64,000 nucleotides of DNA, taken from positions 1 through 64,000 of the forward strand of contig JAFEGO010000083.1 of NCBI GenBank assembly GCA_018239845.1. Reading direction: 5' to 3'. Position numbers and translations under genes: made by a program. Source of the DNA: Verrucomicrobiota bacterium (GTDB lineage: Bacteria; Verrucomicrobiota; Verrucomicrobiia; Opitutales; Opitutaceae). Every line of letters begins with the position of its first letter. The stretch's first letter is position 1. Under the pieces are notes generated by a model. It ran no database searches. It saw nothing but the letters and a program-made list of their open reading frames with translations, and had not been told where the DNA came from. This document shows positions 54,564 through 63,690 of this stretch, in pieces.

Positions 54564-56171
54564 GTGCGCTTCCTTCGTTTTCTCCTTCCCGCTCTTCTTC
54601 TCGCCCTCGCCGCCTGCGCCAAACGCGAGACGCCCGTCGATGAGGGCATCCGCACCGGCACGCTCCTCGTCGGCAACCAGAACGAGCCCGCCTCCCTCGA
54701 CCCGCAGCTCGCCGAGGCGTTCACCGATCAGGTGATCCTCGTCGCGCTCTTCGAGGGCCTCACCGCGCTCGACGAGGCCACCGCGCAGCCTGTACCCGCT
54801 GTCGCCGAACGTTGGGATGTTTCGCCCGATGGTCTCACCTACACCTTTCACCTGCGCCCCGGCCAGCAGTGGTCCAACGGCGACCCACTCACCGCCGAGG
54901 ATTTCGCGTACTCCTTCCGCCGCATCCTGAGCCCCAAGCTCGCCTCGTCGTACTCCTACATGCTGTGGCCGATCAAAAACGCCGAGGCCTACAACAGCGG
55001 CACCCTCACCGACTTTTCTAAGGTCGGCGTCGCCGTCATCGATCCACTCACGCTGCGCCTCACGCTCGAGCACCCCACGCCGTATCTGCCCGCACTCGCC
55101 GCGCACCCGACGTGGATGCCTGTACACCGCGCCACGATTGAGAAATACGGCCGCATCGACGACCGCTCCACCGCGTGGACCAACCCCGGCAACCTCGTTG
55201 GCAATGGTGCCTTCACCCTCACCGAGTGGCACGCCAACGACCGCATCGTCGTCGCGAAAAACCCCCGCTACCGTGACGCCGCGCAAAATCACCTCAACCG
55301 CGTCGTCTTCCTCCCCGTCGAAAACGCCGAGGTCGAGGAGCGCAATTTCCGCGCCGGCCAGGTCCACGTCACCTTCAGCCTGCCCGCCGCCAAGCTCCCC
55401 ACCTACCGCGCCGAGTCCCCGTCGCCCCTGCGCGTCGATCCCTTCCTCCGCACGTTCTACCTCAACTTCAACACCACCAAGCCCCCGCTCGATAACCCCA
55501 AGGTCCGCCGCGCCCTCGCCCTCGGACTCGACCGCGCCGCCCTCGCGCAGGCCGTGTACAACGGCTCGCGCGCTCCCGCCCACACGTTCACTCCGCCCAA
55601 CTGCGGCGGCTACGATCTCCCCGCCGGCCAGCCCGACGACTTCGCCGCCGCCCGCGCGTTGCTCGCCGAGGCCGGTTACCCCGGCGGCAAGGGCCTCCCC
55701 GCCTTCCCTCTCACCGTCCTCAACGACGACACCCAGCCCCGCGTCGCCGAGGCCATCCAGGCCATGTGGCAACGCGAGCTCGGCGTGCGCCTCACCATCG
55801 AGCCGTGCGAGCAGAAGACCTGGATCCAGCGCCAGCAGACCCTCGCCCACACCATCGGCATCATGGGCTGGGTGGGCGACTTCGCCGACCCCGTTACGTT
55901 CCTCAACGTCCTGAAGGCCGGCGGCGGCAACAACTGGACCGGCTGGGCCAGCCCCGCCTACGACGCCCTCCTCGCCGAGGCCGCGCGCACCGCCGAGCCC
56001 GCCGCCCGCCTCGCCCTGCTCCGGCGCGCCGAGACCCTGATGCTCGATGCCGCGCCCGTCGCCCCGCTCGTCTTCGACGCCCGCGCCTACGCCCTGCACC
56101 CCGCCGTGCGCAACTGGGCCCCGTCGCCCCTCGGCTTCCACCGTTTCCAACTCATCGAGCTGCGCAATTGA
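54564..56171 (+). CDS. Peptide-binding lipoprotein, OppA/SBP_bac_5 family
   Basis: 535 aa from a GTG start. The lipoprotein signal MRFLRFLLPALLLALAAC has a lipobox LAAC. The mature part matches extracellular solute-binding family 5: ASLDPQLAEAFTDQVILVALFEGL, TYTFHLRPGQQWSNGDPLTAEDFAYSF, VGNGAFTLTEW and KVRRALALGLDRAAL. It would bind oligopeptides or similar ligands in the periplasm. No Opp permease or ATPase genes adjoin, so it is an orphan or works with a distant transporter. The open frame extends far upstream, but the GTG directly before a lipobox signal is the sensible start. Confidence 0.9.
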   Translation: MRFLRFLLPALLLALAACAKRETPVDEGIRTGTLLVGNQNEPASLDPQLAEAFTDQVILVALFEGLTALDEATAQPVPAVAERWDVSPDGLTYTFHLRPGQQWSNGDPLTAEDFAYSFRRILSPKLASSYSYMLWPIKNAEAYNSGTLTDFSKVGVAVIDPLTLRLTLEHPTPYLPALAAHPTWMPVHRATIEKYGRIDDRSTAWTNPGNLVGNGAFTLTEWHANDRIVVAKNPRYRDAAQNHLNRVVFLPVENAEVEERNFRAGQVHVTFSLPAAKLPTYRAESPSPLRVDPFLRTFYLNFNTTKPPLDNPKVRRALALGLDRAALAQAVYNGSRAPAHTFTPPNCGGYDLPAGQPDDFAAARALLAEAGYPGGKGLPAFPLTVLNDDTQPRVAEAIQAMWQRELGVRLTIEPCEQKTWIQRQQTLAHTIGIMGWVGDFADPVTFLNVLKAGGGNNWTGWASPAYDALLAEAARTAEPAARLALLRRAETLMLDAAPVAPLVFDARAYALHPAVRNWAPSPLGFHRFQLIELRN

Positions 56172-56211
56172 TTGCGTTGTTTCCCGCCCGCCGATCCTTC
56201 AACGTCCTGCC

Positions 56212-56682
56212 ATGCGTCTCCTCCTCGCCGTCCTCCTCTTCGCCACCGCCCTCGCCCCGGCCCGCGCCGCCGGCGTCGAATTCGTGCGCGTCTGGCCCGC
56301 GTGGCGCGACACCGATTCTTTCCGCCGCATCTCGGAATACTTCACCGGCAAGGAAAACACCGGCGGCGAAATCGTCCTCCGCACGCACCCCGACTCGCGC
56401 GACGGCTTCTACTTTCTCGCCCGCCTCAAAAACCCCGACGCCGCCCTCGCCGGCGCGAAGTTCGTCCTCCACCTGATCACCCCGGAAAAACCCGAGACGA
56501 AGCTCTTCACCTTCCCCGTCACCGTGCCCGCCGGGCAGACCGTCTTCCAGCTCGGCCTCACCGGCGCCGACTGGGCCGGCCCCAAGGTCCACCCCGTCGC
56601 CTGGCAGCTCGAGCTCCAGTCCGCCGACGGCAAAGTCCTCGCCAGCCACCACAGCTTCCTCTGGGAAAAACCCGCGAAGTGA
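56212..56682 (+). CDS. Secreted hypothetical protein
   Basis: 156 aa with a signal peptide (MRLLLAVLLFATALAPARA). The mature part (FVRVWPAWRDTDSFRRISEYFTGKENTGGEIVLRTHPDSRDGFYFL...) is beta-rich with a C-terminal WQLELQSADGKVL strand, like a small Ig or carbohydrate-binding-like fold. It follows the binding-protein gene by 40 bases and is probably co-transcribed. I do not recognise the family by name, though the sequence looks conserved. Confidence 0.7.
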   Translation: MRLLLAVLLFATALAPARAAGVEFVRVWPAWRDTDSFRRISEYFTGKENTGGEIVLRTHPDSRDGFYFLARLKNPDAALAGAKFVLHLITPEKPETKLFTFPVTVPAGQTVFQLGLTGADWAGPKVHPVAWQLELQSADGKVLASHHSFLWEKPAK

Positions 56683-56683
56683 C

Positions 56684-56705
56684 GTAGCGCCGGCATCCTG
56701 CCGGC
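56684..56705 (+). repeat. REP-like palindrome with GTAG head
   Basis: GTAG followed by GCCGGCA/TGCCGGC with a 3-base loop, starting one base after a TGA stop codon. Confidence 0.6.
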
Positions 56706-56904
56706 CTCGTCTCCACCGCTCGCCACGCGTCCCCGCGACTCGTGGCTTTTTTGCGCCCATGTACCGGGAAATCTCCGATGCAGAAAATCACCCGCGCCGC
56801 GGCACCAACTGCGCGAGCCCGATACTATGTTGCTTATCAACCCGGCCGCTTCTCCGGCGGTCGTTTCCACCCTCCAACCAACATACCCACCAACACCCAC
56901 CGCC

Positions 56905-57105
56905 ATGAACAAAGCCCTCTCCCTCGCCTTCCTGATCGCCGGCATCGTCCTCCTGATCTACGGCATCAACGCCTCCGACTCCGCCGCCTCGCACGTCTCC
57001 AACGCCGTGTCCGGCACCCCGACCAACCGCAGCATCTGGCTGATCATCCTCGGCATCGTCGGCATCATCGGCGGCGGCATCGGCATGCTCCGCCGCTCCA
57101 ACTGA
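56905..57105 (+). CDS. DUF3185 family small membrane protein
   Basis: 66 aa with two TM helices (SLAFLIAGIVLLIYGINA and IWLIILGIVGIIGGGIGML) and the family's SDSAASHVSNAVSGTPTNRSIW loop. Function unknown. It heads an apparent operon with DUF883, YqjE-like and a small basic protein, a set linked to envelope or osmotic stress in other bacteria. Confidence 0.88.
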   Translation: MNKALSLAFLIAGIVLLIYGINASDSAASHVSNAVSGTPTNRSIWLIILGIVGIIGGGIGMLRRSN

Positions 57106-57167
57106 GCGCCCCCTCTTTCCGGCCCAACTGAACCGTAACTCATAACCTCCAAACCCACATCGCCACC

Positions 57168-57473
57168 ATGAATAACGCATCCGCCACGGCCGACTCGGCC
57201 AACACCACCGCCGACGATCTGCGCGCCCTCATCCGCGACGCCGAACAGGCGCTCCAAAACGCCGGTGACCTCACCGACGACAAGTTCGACGAGCTCCGCG
57301 ACCGCTTCCAGTCCGCCGTCGGCGGCGCCAAGTCCTTCTACGGCCGCGCCTGCGCCGCCACCAAGGAACGCGCCGCCCAGGCCGACAAGGTCGTCCGCTC
57401 GCACCCCTACGAGTCCATCGGCATCGCCCTCGGCGCCGGCGTCCTCCTCGGCTACTTCATCTCCCGCCGCTGA
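57168..57473 (+). CDS. DUF883 family protein, YqjD/ElaB-like
   Basis: 101 aa. An N-terminal amphipathic helix region (TADDLRALIRDAEQALQNAGD) with Ala-rich coiled-coil character precedes a C-terminal TM helix (SIGIALGAGVLLGYFISRR), which carries the family's HPYESIGIALGAGVLLG signature. YqjD and ElaB are tail-anchored inner-membrane proteins that bind ribosomes in stationary phase in E. coli. It sits 62 bases after the DUF3185 gene. Confidence 0.9.
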   Translation: MNNASATADSANTTADDLRALIRDAEQALQNAGDLTDDKFDELRDRFQSAVGGAKSFYGRACAATKERAAQADKVVRSHPYESIGIALGAGVLLGYFISRR

Positions 57474-57526
57474 GCGGGGGACGATGTATCCCAACCGTTC
57501 AACCACCCCGCCGCCGGCCTGACCCC

Positions 57527-57910
57527 ATGCTGCCTGAGCTTCAAACGTACCTCCGTATAGCTCTCCGCAGCCTCGGTCACCGCGCCGAGCTGGCCGGCCT
57601 CGAACTCCTCGAAGCCCGCGACCACCTGGTCGCGGTGCTTCTGTTGTTGGTCGGTGCCGGTGCGCTCGTGCTGCTGACCGGCGGCGTGGTGACCTGCTTC
57701 GTGACCGCGGCCTTCTGGGATACCGCGTACCGCCTCCACGCCATCGGCGCCCTCGGCCTCCTGTACCTCCTCGCCGCCGCCTTCTGCTGGCTGCGCCTGC
57801 GCCGCCTGATGACTGCCTTCCAACCCTTCGCCCAGACGAAGGAACAGCTCCGCAAGGACGCCGCCTGCGTGCAGCTCCTGATGAACAGCAGCAACCCCGG
57901 CCCGCAATGA
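57527..57910 (+). CDS. YqjE/phage-holin-like membrane protein
   Basis: 127 aa. A short amphipathic N-terminus (LRIALRSLGHRAELAGLELLEARDHLV) precedes two TM helices (AVLLLLVGAGALVLLTGGVVTCFV and LHAIGALGLLYLLAAAFCWLRL), as in YqjE and holin superfamily III. It follows DUF883, keeping the yqjD-yqjE order. Its stop overlaps the next start by four bases (ATGA). Confidence 0.8.
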   Translation: MLPELQTYLRIALRSLGHRAELAGLELLEARDHLVAVLLLLVGAGALVLLTGGVVTCFVTAAFWDTAYRLHAIGALGLLYLLAAAFCWLRLRRLMTAFQPFAQTKEQLRKDAACVQLLMNSSNPGPQ

Positions 57911-58164
57911 GCACAGCCGACCGCAAACGCCTCCTCGTCGCCCTCTGCGCCTGCGACCGCGTCGAGCTCTGCCTCCACCGCTTCCAACCGGCCGACCCCC
58001 GCGTGCGCCTCATGCGCTACGCCCGCCACTTCCTCCCCTGGCTCGGCCTCCTCGGCCGCCTCTTCCCCCGCCGCCCACGTCAGGACACCCGCGGCCCCCG
58101 CCCCGGCCCCTCGCCCCTCTCCACCCTGCTGCAACTGGCCCTGGGCTTCTTCACCCGCCGGTGA
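57907..58164 (+). CDS. Small basic protein, YqjK-like position
   Basis: 85 aa, Arg/Leu/Pro-rich (RKRLLVALCACDRVELCLHRFQ ... RRPRQDTRGPRPGPSPL). It overlaps the YqjE-like gene by ATGA, the position held by yqjK in proteobacteria. No clear homology is seen by eye. Translational coupling supports it being real. Confidence 0.6.
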   Translation: MSTADRKRLLVALCACDRVELCLHRFQPADPRVRLMRYARHFLPWLGLLGRLFPRRPRQDTRGPRPGPSPLSTLLQLALGFFTRR

Positions 58165-58167
58165 GCT

Positions 58168-58190
58168 GTAGGCCCGGCCGGTGGCCGGGC
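58168..58190 (+). repeat. REP-like palindrome with GTAG head
   Basis: GTAG then GCCCGGCC/GGCCGGGC (58172-58179 and 58183-58190), 8-bp perfect stem, three bases after a TGA stop codon. Confidence 0.65.
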
Positions 58191-58302
58191 TCCACGACTC
58201 CGTTCTCTCTGCGACCTCCTGTAAAAGAACTTCAGCCCGCCCCCGGAGATTCGCATTTACAACCCCACCCCCGGGCCTAGGTTCCGCCCTCACAGTGGAT
58301 GC

Positions 58303-58387
58303 GCCCGGGTGGCGGAATTGGCAGACGCAGCGGACTCAAAATCCGCCGCCCCCTAAAGGCTTGTGGGTTCGACCCCCACCCCGGGCA
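58303..58387 (+). tRNA. tRNA-Leu (CAA anticodon)
   Basis: Acceptor stem GCCCGGG (58303-58309) pairs with CCCGGGC ending at 58386, plus discriminator A. The D-arm is GGCGGAATTGGCAGACGC. The anticodon stem GCGGA/TCCGC surrounds the loop CTCAAAA with anticodon CAA. A long variable arm (class II) and the T-arm GTGGGTTCGACCCCCAC complete it. It is 85 bases, CCA not encoded. A 9-bp TCCGCCGAC/GTCGGCGGA hairpin follows at 58389-58411. Confidence 0.95.
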
Positions 58388-58909
58388 CTCCGCCGACTCG
58401 ATGTCGGCGGACCCTGAGCAAGTAAACGCGTCGAAGGGTAATCTCGAAGAGCAAAGCCGAACGGGCCACTTCGAACGGGCAGAGCCGAAGTTCCGAACAC
58501 CATCGGACACAACCGCGGCCAAAAGCCCAAACGGGCTGTCTGCCCGCCAACCACGAATCGAACACAATCGAACACTATCGGAGAAAACGTCGGTCCGCCC
58601 AAAGCGGTCAAAAGCGCCCTCCGAAACCAGTTCCGACCGATTCAGACCGATTGCGACCGATTTCCTCCGCTTCCCCTCCCGGCCCACCCCAACTGGCCAC
58701 AAAGCGCCCCGAAACCTTCCCAAAGGGCCCCCATTCCCACCCCGTTTTACCCGCTTTCACCCCCGACCTCGCGCGCCGGTTTCTGATCCTATCGCAAGGC
58801 CCTAACCGAATCGACCCGATCCGACATCACTCGCCATCAGTCGCCATTTTTCGGCTTGTATTAGTTTTGTTGCCACAGCTCCGGGATTCCGTCCGCATCG
58901 GCCGGGTCC
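58388..58909. other. 522-base intergenic region downstream of tRNA-Leu
   Basis: No gene supported; open frames here are low-complexity. It starts with a 9-bp hairpin (58389-58411). It holds three tandem GACCGATT words (58634-58663), CGAACACAATCG/CGAACACTATCG words near 58555-58580, and TCGCCATCAGTCGCCAT near 58830. It separates the core genes from the defence genes. No copy of the tRNA 3' end was seen to the right within the window. Confidence 0.5.
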
Positions 58910-61294
58910 ATGATTGTCTACCAAGCCGACAAACGGACGTTTCGCGAAGACGTTCTATCGAATCGCATCGATGAACGCATCCAGGCGGCTTTCCTCAGGG
59001 CCGGTCTAGGGCGCATCGGTAACCGCGAGCAGGAGTCATGGCGGAACTCCCTCTCATTCATGGACCGCGTGATCGAGCCGGACACCATTCCCTCCGACAC
59101 GAGCGTGGCGCTGGAGATGATGCTCCCTCAGTCGAACAAGCGCATCGACTTCGTCCTCACCGGCCTGAGCGCCGAGCGACGGAAGGTCGCGATCATCGTC
59201 GAGCTGAAGCAATGGCAGTCCGCCGAACTCACCGGCAAGGACGGCATCGTCCGAACTTTCGTGGGTGGTGCGGAGCGCGAGACGAATCACCCTTCGTATC
59301 AGGCGTGGTCTTACGCCGCCATGCTGGAAGATTTCAACGAGGCCGTGCGTGAGGTACCCATCGGGCTTCATCCGTGCGCCTACCTGCACAATTGCGCGGA
59401 CGGCACCGTCATTCAACACGACTTCTACCGCGACCACCTCAAGCGCGCTCCCGTCTTCCTGAAGGACGATGCGCTGCGACTTCGCGAGTTCATCCAGCGC
59501 CACGTTCGCTACGGTGACCGCGGTGAGACCTTATACGAAATCGTTCAAGGCCGTATCCGTCCGTCGAAGAGCCTCGCGGACAAGCTCTCCTCCCTCCTTC
59601 AAGGCAATCGCGAGTTCGTGCTGATCGACGACCAGAAGCTCGTCTATGAAACCGCCCTTGATCTCGCAAAGAAAGCGCAGCAGGGCCGCAAGCAAACCCT
59701 CATTGTCGAAGGCGGGCCCGGCACCGGCAAGTCGGTCGTGGCGATCAATCTCCTCGTGGAATTGATCAAGCAGCAGATGAACGTGCAGTACGTCACCCGC
59801 AACTCTGCGCCGCGCGAGGTGTACGCCGCCAAGCTGAGCGGCGATTTCAAAAAAGGGCGCATCAATAATCTCTTCCGCGGCTCCGGCTCCTACTGGTCTT
59901 GTGAAACCGACACCTTCGACGCACTGCTCGTCGACGAGGCCCACCGGCTCAACGCCAAGTCCGGCATGTTCAACCACCAGGGCGAAAACCAGATCAAGGA
60001 GCTGATCCAGTCCGCCAAGCTCACGGTCTTTTTCACCGACGAGGCCCAGCGCGTGGCGTGGCTCGATATTGGCAGCATCGAAGGCATCAAGCATTGGGCG
60101 TCCACCCAAGGCAGCGAGGTCACCACCCTGCAGTTGCAGTCCCAGTTCCGCTGCGGCGGCTCCGACGGCTACCTCGGCTGGGTCGACAATACCCTCGGCA
60201 TCCGCGAGACCGCCAATACCACACTCGAAGGCGTGACGTACGACGTGCGGGTCTGCGATTCAGCGAACGAACTGCGTGCCCTGATCCGCGAAAAGAATCT
60301 CCTAGCAAATAAGGCTCGAATGGTCGCTGGCTACTGCTGGCCGTGGAACAGCAAGAAAGACCCGAAGAAGGACGATATCGTGCTACCCAAAGAGCAGTTC
60401 GCCGCTAAGTGGAACATGGCTGACGACGGCATGCTGTGGATCATGAAAGAGCACTCCGTCGAGCAGGTTGGCTGCATCCATACCTGCCAAGGTTTGGAGC
60501 TCGACTACGTCGGCGTGATCTTCGGCCCGGACCTCGTGATTCGCAAAGGCCAGTGGATGGAATTCCCCGACAAGCGCGACCGGCACGACAAGTCGATCAA
60601 AGGCTACTACAAGCTCGCCCTAGAAGATCATCTCGCCGCACAACGCCGCGCCCGCGAAATCATCCGCAACACCTATCGCACCCTCATGACGCGCGGCACC
60701 AAGGGCTGCTTCATCTACTCGGTCGACGAGGAGACCAACACCTACCTGAAGCAGGCTGCCCGCCGCGACGCCCTGCCCGAGGTCACCATCGAGCCCCCAC
60801 AGGAAATCCTGCCGTTCGAGCCCGTCGATCACTCCGAGATTCAACCGTACATCAATTGTCTGCCCTGCTTCCCCGATATCAAGGTGGCCGCCGGCGCCTT
60901 CGTCTCGAGCCTGCAGAGCGACGATTGCCTTTGGGTAAAACCGAAGGATGACGTGCCGATCAAACCCGGCTATTTCATCGCCAAAGTCACCGGCGAATCG
61001 ATGAACCGCCGCATCCCCAACGGCGCCTGGTGCCTTTTCCGCCCCGCCCCCGAAGGCTCGCGCCAAGGTCGTATCCTATTGGTCCAGCACCGTGACATCC
61101 AAGACCCCGACAGCGGTGCCTGCACCGTAAAGCGCTACTCTAGCGAAAAACGCCAAACCGACGACTCTTGGGAACATTCTAAAATCACGCTTACGTCCGA
61201 ATCATTCGATCTATCCTTCAAACCAATTACCCTTGAGTTGAGAGAAGACGGAGAGCTCCGCGTGATCGGTGAACTCTACGGGAGCTTGATGTAG
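58910..61294 (+). CDS. PD-(D/E)XK nuclease - DUF2075 helicase - S24 peptidase fusion protein
   Basis: 794 aa in three parts. The N-terminal part has a PD-(D/E)XK core: D80 in KRIDFVLTG and E98-x-K100 in IIVELKQW. The central DUF2075-type helicase has Walker A GGPGTGKS (K274), Walker B LLVDEAH (D342/E343), QSQFRCGGSDGYL and VGCIHTCQGLELDYVGVIFG. The C-terminal part is LexA/S24-like with S697 in GESMNRRIPNG and K741 in CTVKRY. This suggests a DNA-processing defence protein with a self-cleaving or phage-repressor-like switch. It lies directly upstream of a type III R-M system; the same-strand gap is 290 bases. Function is inferred from domains. Confidence 0.85.
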   Translation: MIVYQADKRTFREDVLSNRIDERIQAAFLRAGLGRIGNREQESWRNSLSFMDRVIEPDTIPSDTSVALEMMLPQSNKRIDFVLTGLSAERRKVAIIVELKQWQSAELTGKDGIVRTFVGGAERETNHPSYQAWSYAAMLEDFNEAVREVPIGLHPCAYLHNCADGTVIQHDFYRDHLKRAPVFLKDDALRLREFIQRHVRYGDRGETLYEIVQGRIRPSKSLADKLSSLLQGNREFVLIDDQKLVYETALDLAKKAQQGRKQTLIVEGGPGTGKSVVAINLLVELIKQQMNVQYVTRNSAPREVYAAKLSGDFKKGRINNLFRGSGSYWSCETDTFDALLVDEAHRLNAKSGMFNHQGENQIKELIQSAKLTVFFTDEAQRVAWLDIGSIEGIKHWASTQGSEVTTLQLQSQFRCGGSDGYLGWVDNTLGIRETANTTLEGVTYDVRVCDSANELRALIREKNLLANKARMVAGYCWPWNSKKDPKKDDIVLPKEQFAAKWNMADDGMLWIMKEHSVEQVGCIHTCQGLELDYVGVIFGPDLVIRKGQWMEFPDKRDRHDKSIKGYYKLALEDHLAAQRRAREIIRNTYRTLMTRGTKGCFIYSVDEETNTYLKQAARRDALPEVTIEPPQEILPFEPVDHSEIQPYINCLPCFPDIKVAAGAFVSSLQSDDCLWVKPKDDVPIKPGYFIAKVTGESMNRRIPNGAWCLFRPAPEGSRQGRILLVQHRDIQDPDSGACTVKRYSSEKRQTDDSWEHSKITLTSESFDLSFKPITLELREDGELRVIGELYGSLM

Positions 61295-61584
61295 CATGCC
61301 TGTTCGCATAATCCTGATCAGCTTCGGCAAGCCCTTCATTTTCTAGATCCGATGTCGAGGCCCGTTGCAATCGATGGCCAACTAATTCTGTCAAGTGTCA
61401 CGACATGCGTCCTTTTCTACTTCATCTTCTGGCTCCCCCTTCTGAGCCTCATTTCAAACCAAGCGACCAACTCCAAGACTTGTGACGTTGGAAGTTACGT
61501 GCTCCGCTTGACCTCTCTTTTCTTGCGGGTGCAACAAACGAGACATCTAGATTACGTCACAAAAACAAAAATCAAAGAAAGACC
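61295..61584. promoter_or_regulatory. AT-rich gap before type III methyltransferase
   Basis: 290 bases of clearly lower GC. An 84-codon frame (61352-61606) has one hydrophobic stretch but overlaps the methyltransferase start and looks non-coding. Promoter signals for the R-M operon probably lie here; none is strong enough to mark. Confidence 0.4.
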
Positions 61585-63690
61585 GTGTCCCGACTCACTG
61601 ATTTGATTGCACAGGCCAAGGCTAAAGATCAGCAGCTCGGCGCCGACATTGAGCGCGAGTTCCGGGCGTTATCGTCACGGCTGTCTTTTGGCTTGAATTT
61701 CGAGCGGCACAGACCGGAAGCCGTGGAGTTGCCGCAGCGCGCAGTGCGCCGGGGGGACAAGGTGCGCGTGTTGCTGCCCCGCGGTTCAACCGCCAAGGGA
61801 GACAAACGGCTTTGGCTGGTGAAGAAAATCGTTAAGGATGGCGACAGGAAACTGGCCGAACTGGAGCACCTCGGCACTCCCGCAGAACAGAGTTTATCAC
61901 CCGTAGACGACCTTGTCGTTGTCGCGGAATTCCTCGACACGATTTATCCGGGCCTTGTTTCCACTGGCAAAGTCTCGCGTGGCGGTGACAAGCCGTGCCA
62001 CACGGTCATCAATGGCGAGAACTACCACGTTCTGAAAGCCCTAACTTGGACGCACCGGGGTAAGGTGGACGCCATCTACATCGATCCGCCCTATAACACG
62101 GGCGCGAAGGACTGGAAATACAACAATGACTATGTCGAGGGCGACGACCTTTATCGCCACAGTAAGTGGCTGGCGATGATGGAGCGGCGCTTGCGGCTGG
62201 CGAAGGAGTTATTGAATCCGGCGGATTCGGTATTGATCGTCACGATTGACGAAAAGGAATATCTGCGGCTGGGGCTACTGCTCGAGCAAGTGTTTCAAGA
62301 AGCGAATATACAGATGGTAAGCATTACCATCAGTCCTCGTAGCACAAGCCGTGCTAACGAATTTTCGCGCGTCGATGAATACGCTTTCTTCGTTTTCTTC
62401 GGTGCGGTCGAAATCGGTTCTGGGGAGCGTTCCGGGGATGATGAGGAGGTGCGTTGGTTGTATCTTCGACGCACCCAACGTTCATTGGTTCGCGGTTCCC
62501 GTCCTCGCCAGTTTTACCCTGTCTATGTTGAGCGAAGCACTGAGAAGATCGTGCGCATCGGCGACCCTTTGTCGATGGAAGACAAAATGGAGAATGCGCC
62601 TACCGTTGATGGTGCAACTGCTGTATATCCAATCGCTCCCGATGGAACAGCGCTAATATGGGGATTGACCGGCCCAAGCCTTAAGCGAGCACTTGATGCT
62701 GGCTTTGTTCGCGTCACTGCGGGGAACGAGCATCAGCCTTATACGATCTCGTATCTTTCTACTGAGAACATCAAACGCGTCGAGCGTGGTGAATATAAAA
62801 TCACTGGAACTCGACCAGATGGATCGAAGATCGTCGTGATTCCAGGCGGAAAAGCCGCGAGACCAAGCACTGTTTGGCGCGAATCACGGCACGATGCAGG
62901 AGCATACGGCACATCCTTACTGCGTGATTTGATCCCTAGGCGAAAATTCCCTTTCCCAAAGTCACTCTACGCCGTCGAAGACACAATTAGACTGTTTTTG
63001 GCTAACAAGCCTGCTGCGATTGTCGTCGACTTCTTCGCGGGCTCCGGAACTACCGCTCACGCCCTGATGCGTCTCAATAAGCAAGACGGTGCCAGGCGCC
63101 AGTGCATCAGTGTGACCAACAACGAAGTCGGTGCGGACGAGCAAAAGGCATTGCGCGAACAAGGCTTGCGTCCCGGCGACCCCAAATGGGAGCAGTGGGG
63201 CATCTGCGACTACATCACCAAGCCGCGCGTTCAGGCCGCCATCACCGGCAAGACGCCCGACGGCCAGCCTATCAAAGGCGACTACAAATTCACCGATGAA
63301 TTCCCTATGTCCGACGGCTTAGCGGAAAACGCCGAGTTTTTCACCCTGACCTACGAAACGCCGCTCGCCGTCAGCTACCAGACAGCGTTCGCTCGCATAG
63401 CGCCACTGCTTTGGTTGCGCGCAGGCAGCGTGGGCCGCTGTATCGAAAAACTGCCTGACACAGGCTGGGATATGGCCGATGCCTATGGGCTGTTGGTCGA
63501 GTTAGACAAGGCCACCGATTTTCTTAAAGCCACGCGCAAGGTGTCGACTCTGCGGATTGCTTACATCGTCACCGACGATGAGCGGCGTTTTCAAGCGCTG
63601 GCGCGCCGCCTGCCGGTAGGCGTAGAAGCCATCCGGCTGTATGAATCCTACCTGACCAACTTCGCATTCGCCAACGGAGACGACACATGA
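61585..63690 (+). CDS. Type III restriction-modification DNA methyltransferase (Mod)
   Basis: 701 aa from a GTG start. Motif IV DPPYNTG (D167-Y170) precedes motif I VVDFFAGSGTTAH (about 480-492), the beta-class order of N6-adenine methyltransferases. The variable target-recognition region lies between (about 230-430). Mod sets sequence specificity and methylates one strand, and is also needed for cleavage by Res. The TGA overlaps the Res start (ATGA). GC content is visibly lower than in the left part of the window, a sign of horizontal origin. Confidence 0.93.
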   Translation: MSRLTDLIAQAKAKDQQLGADIEREFRALSSRLSFGLNFERHRPEAVELPQRAVRRGDKVRVLLPRGSTAKGDKRLWLVKKIVKDGDRKLAELEHLGTPAEQSLSPVDDLVVVAEFLDTIYPGLVSTGKVSRGGDKPCHTVINGENYHVLKALTWTHRGKVDAIYIDPPYNTGAKDWKYNNDYVEGDDLYRHSKWLAMMERRLRLAKELLNPADSVLIVTIDEKEYLRLGLLLEQVFQEANIQMVSITISPRSTSRANEFSRVDEYAFFVFFGAVEIGSGERSGDDEEVRWLYLRRTQRSLVRGSRPRQFYPVYVERSTEKIVRIGDPLSMEDKMENAPTVDGATAVYPIAPDGTALIWGLTGPSLKRALDAGFVRVTAGNEHQPYTISYLSTENIKRVERGEYKITGTRPDGSKIVVIPGGKAARPSTVWRESRHDAGAYGTSLLRDLIPRRKFPFPKSLYAVEDTIRLFLANKPAAIVVDFFAGSGTTAHALMRLNKQDGARRQCISVTNNEVGADEQKALREQGLRPGDPKWEQWGICDYITKPRVQAAITGKTPDGQPIKGDYKFTDEFPMSDGLAENAEFFTLTYETPLAVSYQTAFARIAPLLWLRAGSVGRCIEKLPDTGWDMADAYGLLVELDKATDFLKATRKVSTLRIAYIVTDDERRFQALARRLPVGVEAIRLYESYLTNFAFANGDDT

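Noticed and set aside
58299..58805. 168-codon frame over the tRNA and following region
   Set aside because: Overlaps tRNA-Leu and repeat words; not a gene.
61352..61606. 84-aa small protein before the methyltransferase
   Set aside because: Overlaps the Mod start, no ribosome-binding site, no convincing composition beyond one hydrophobic stretch.
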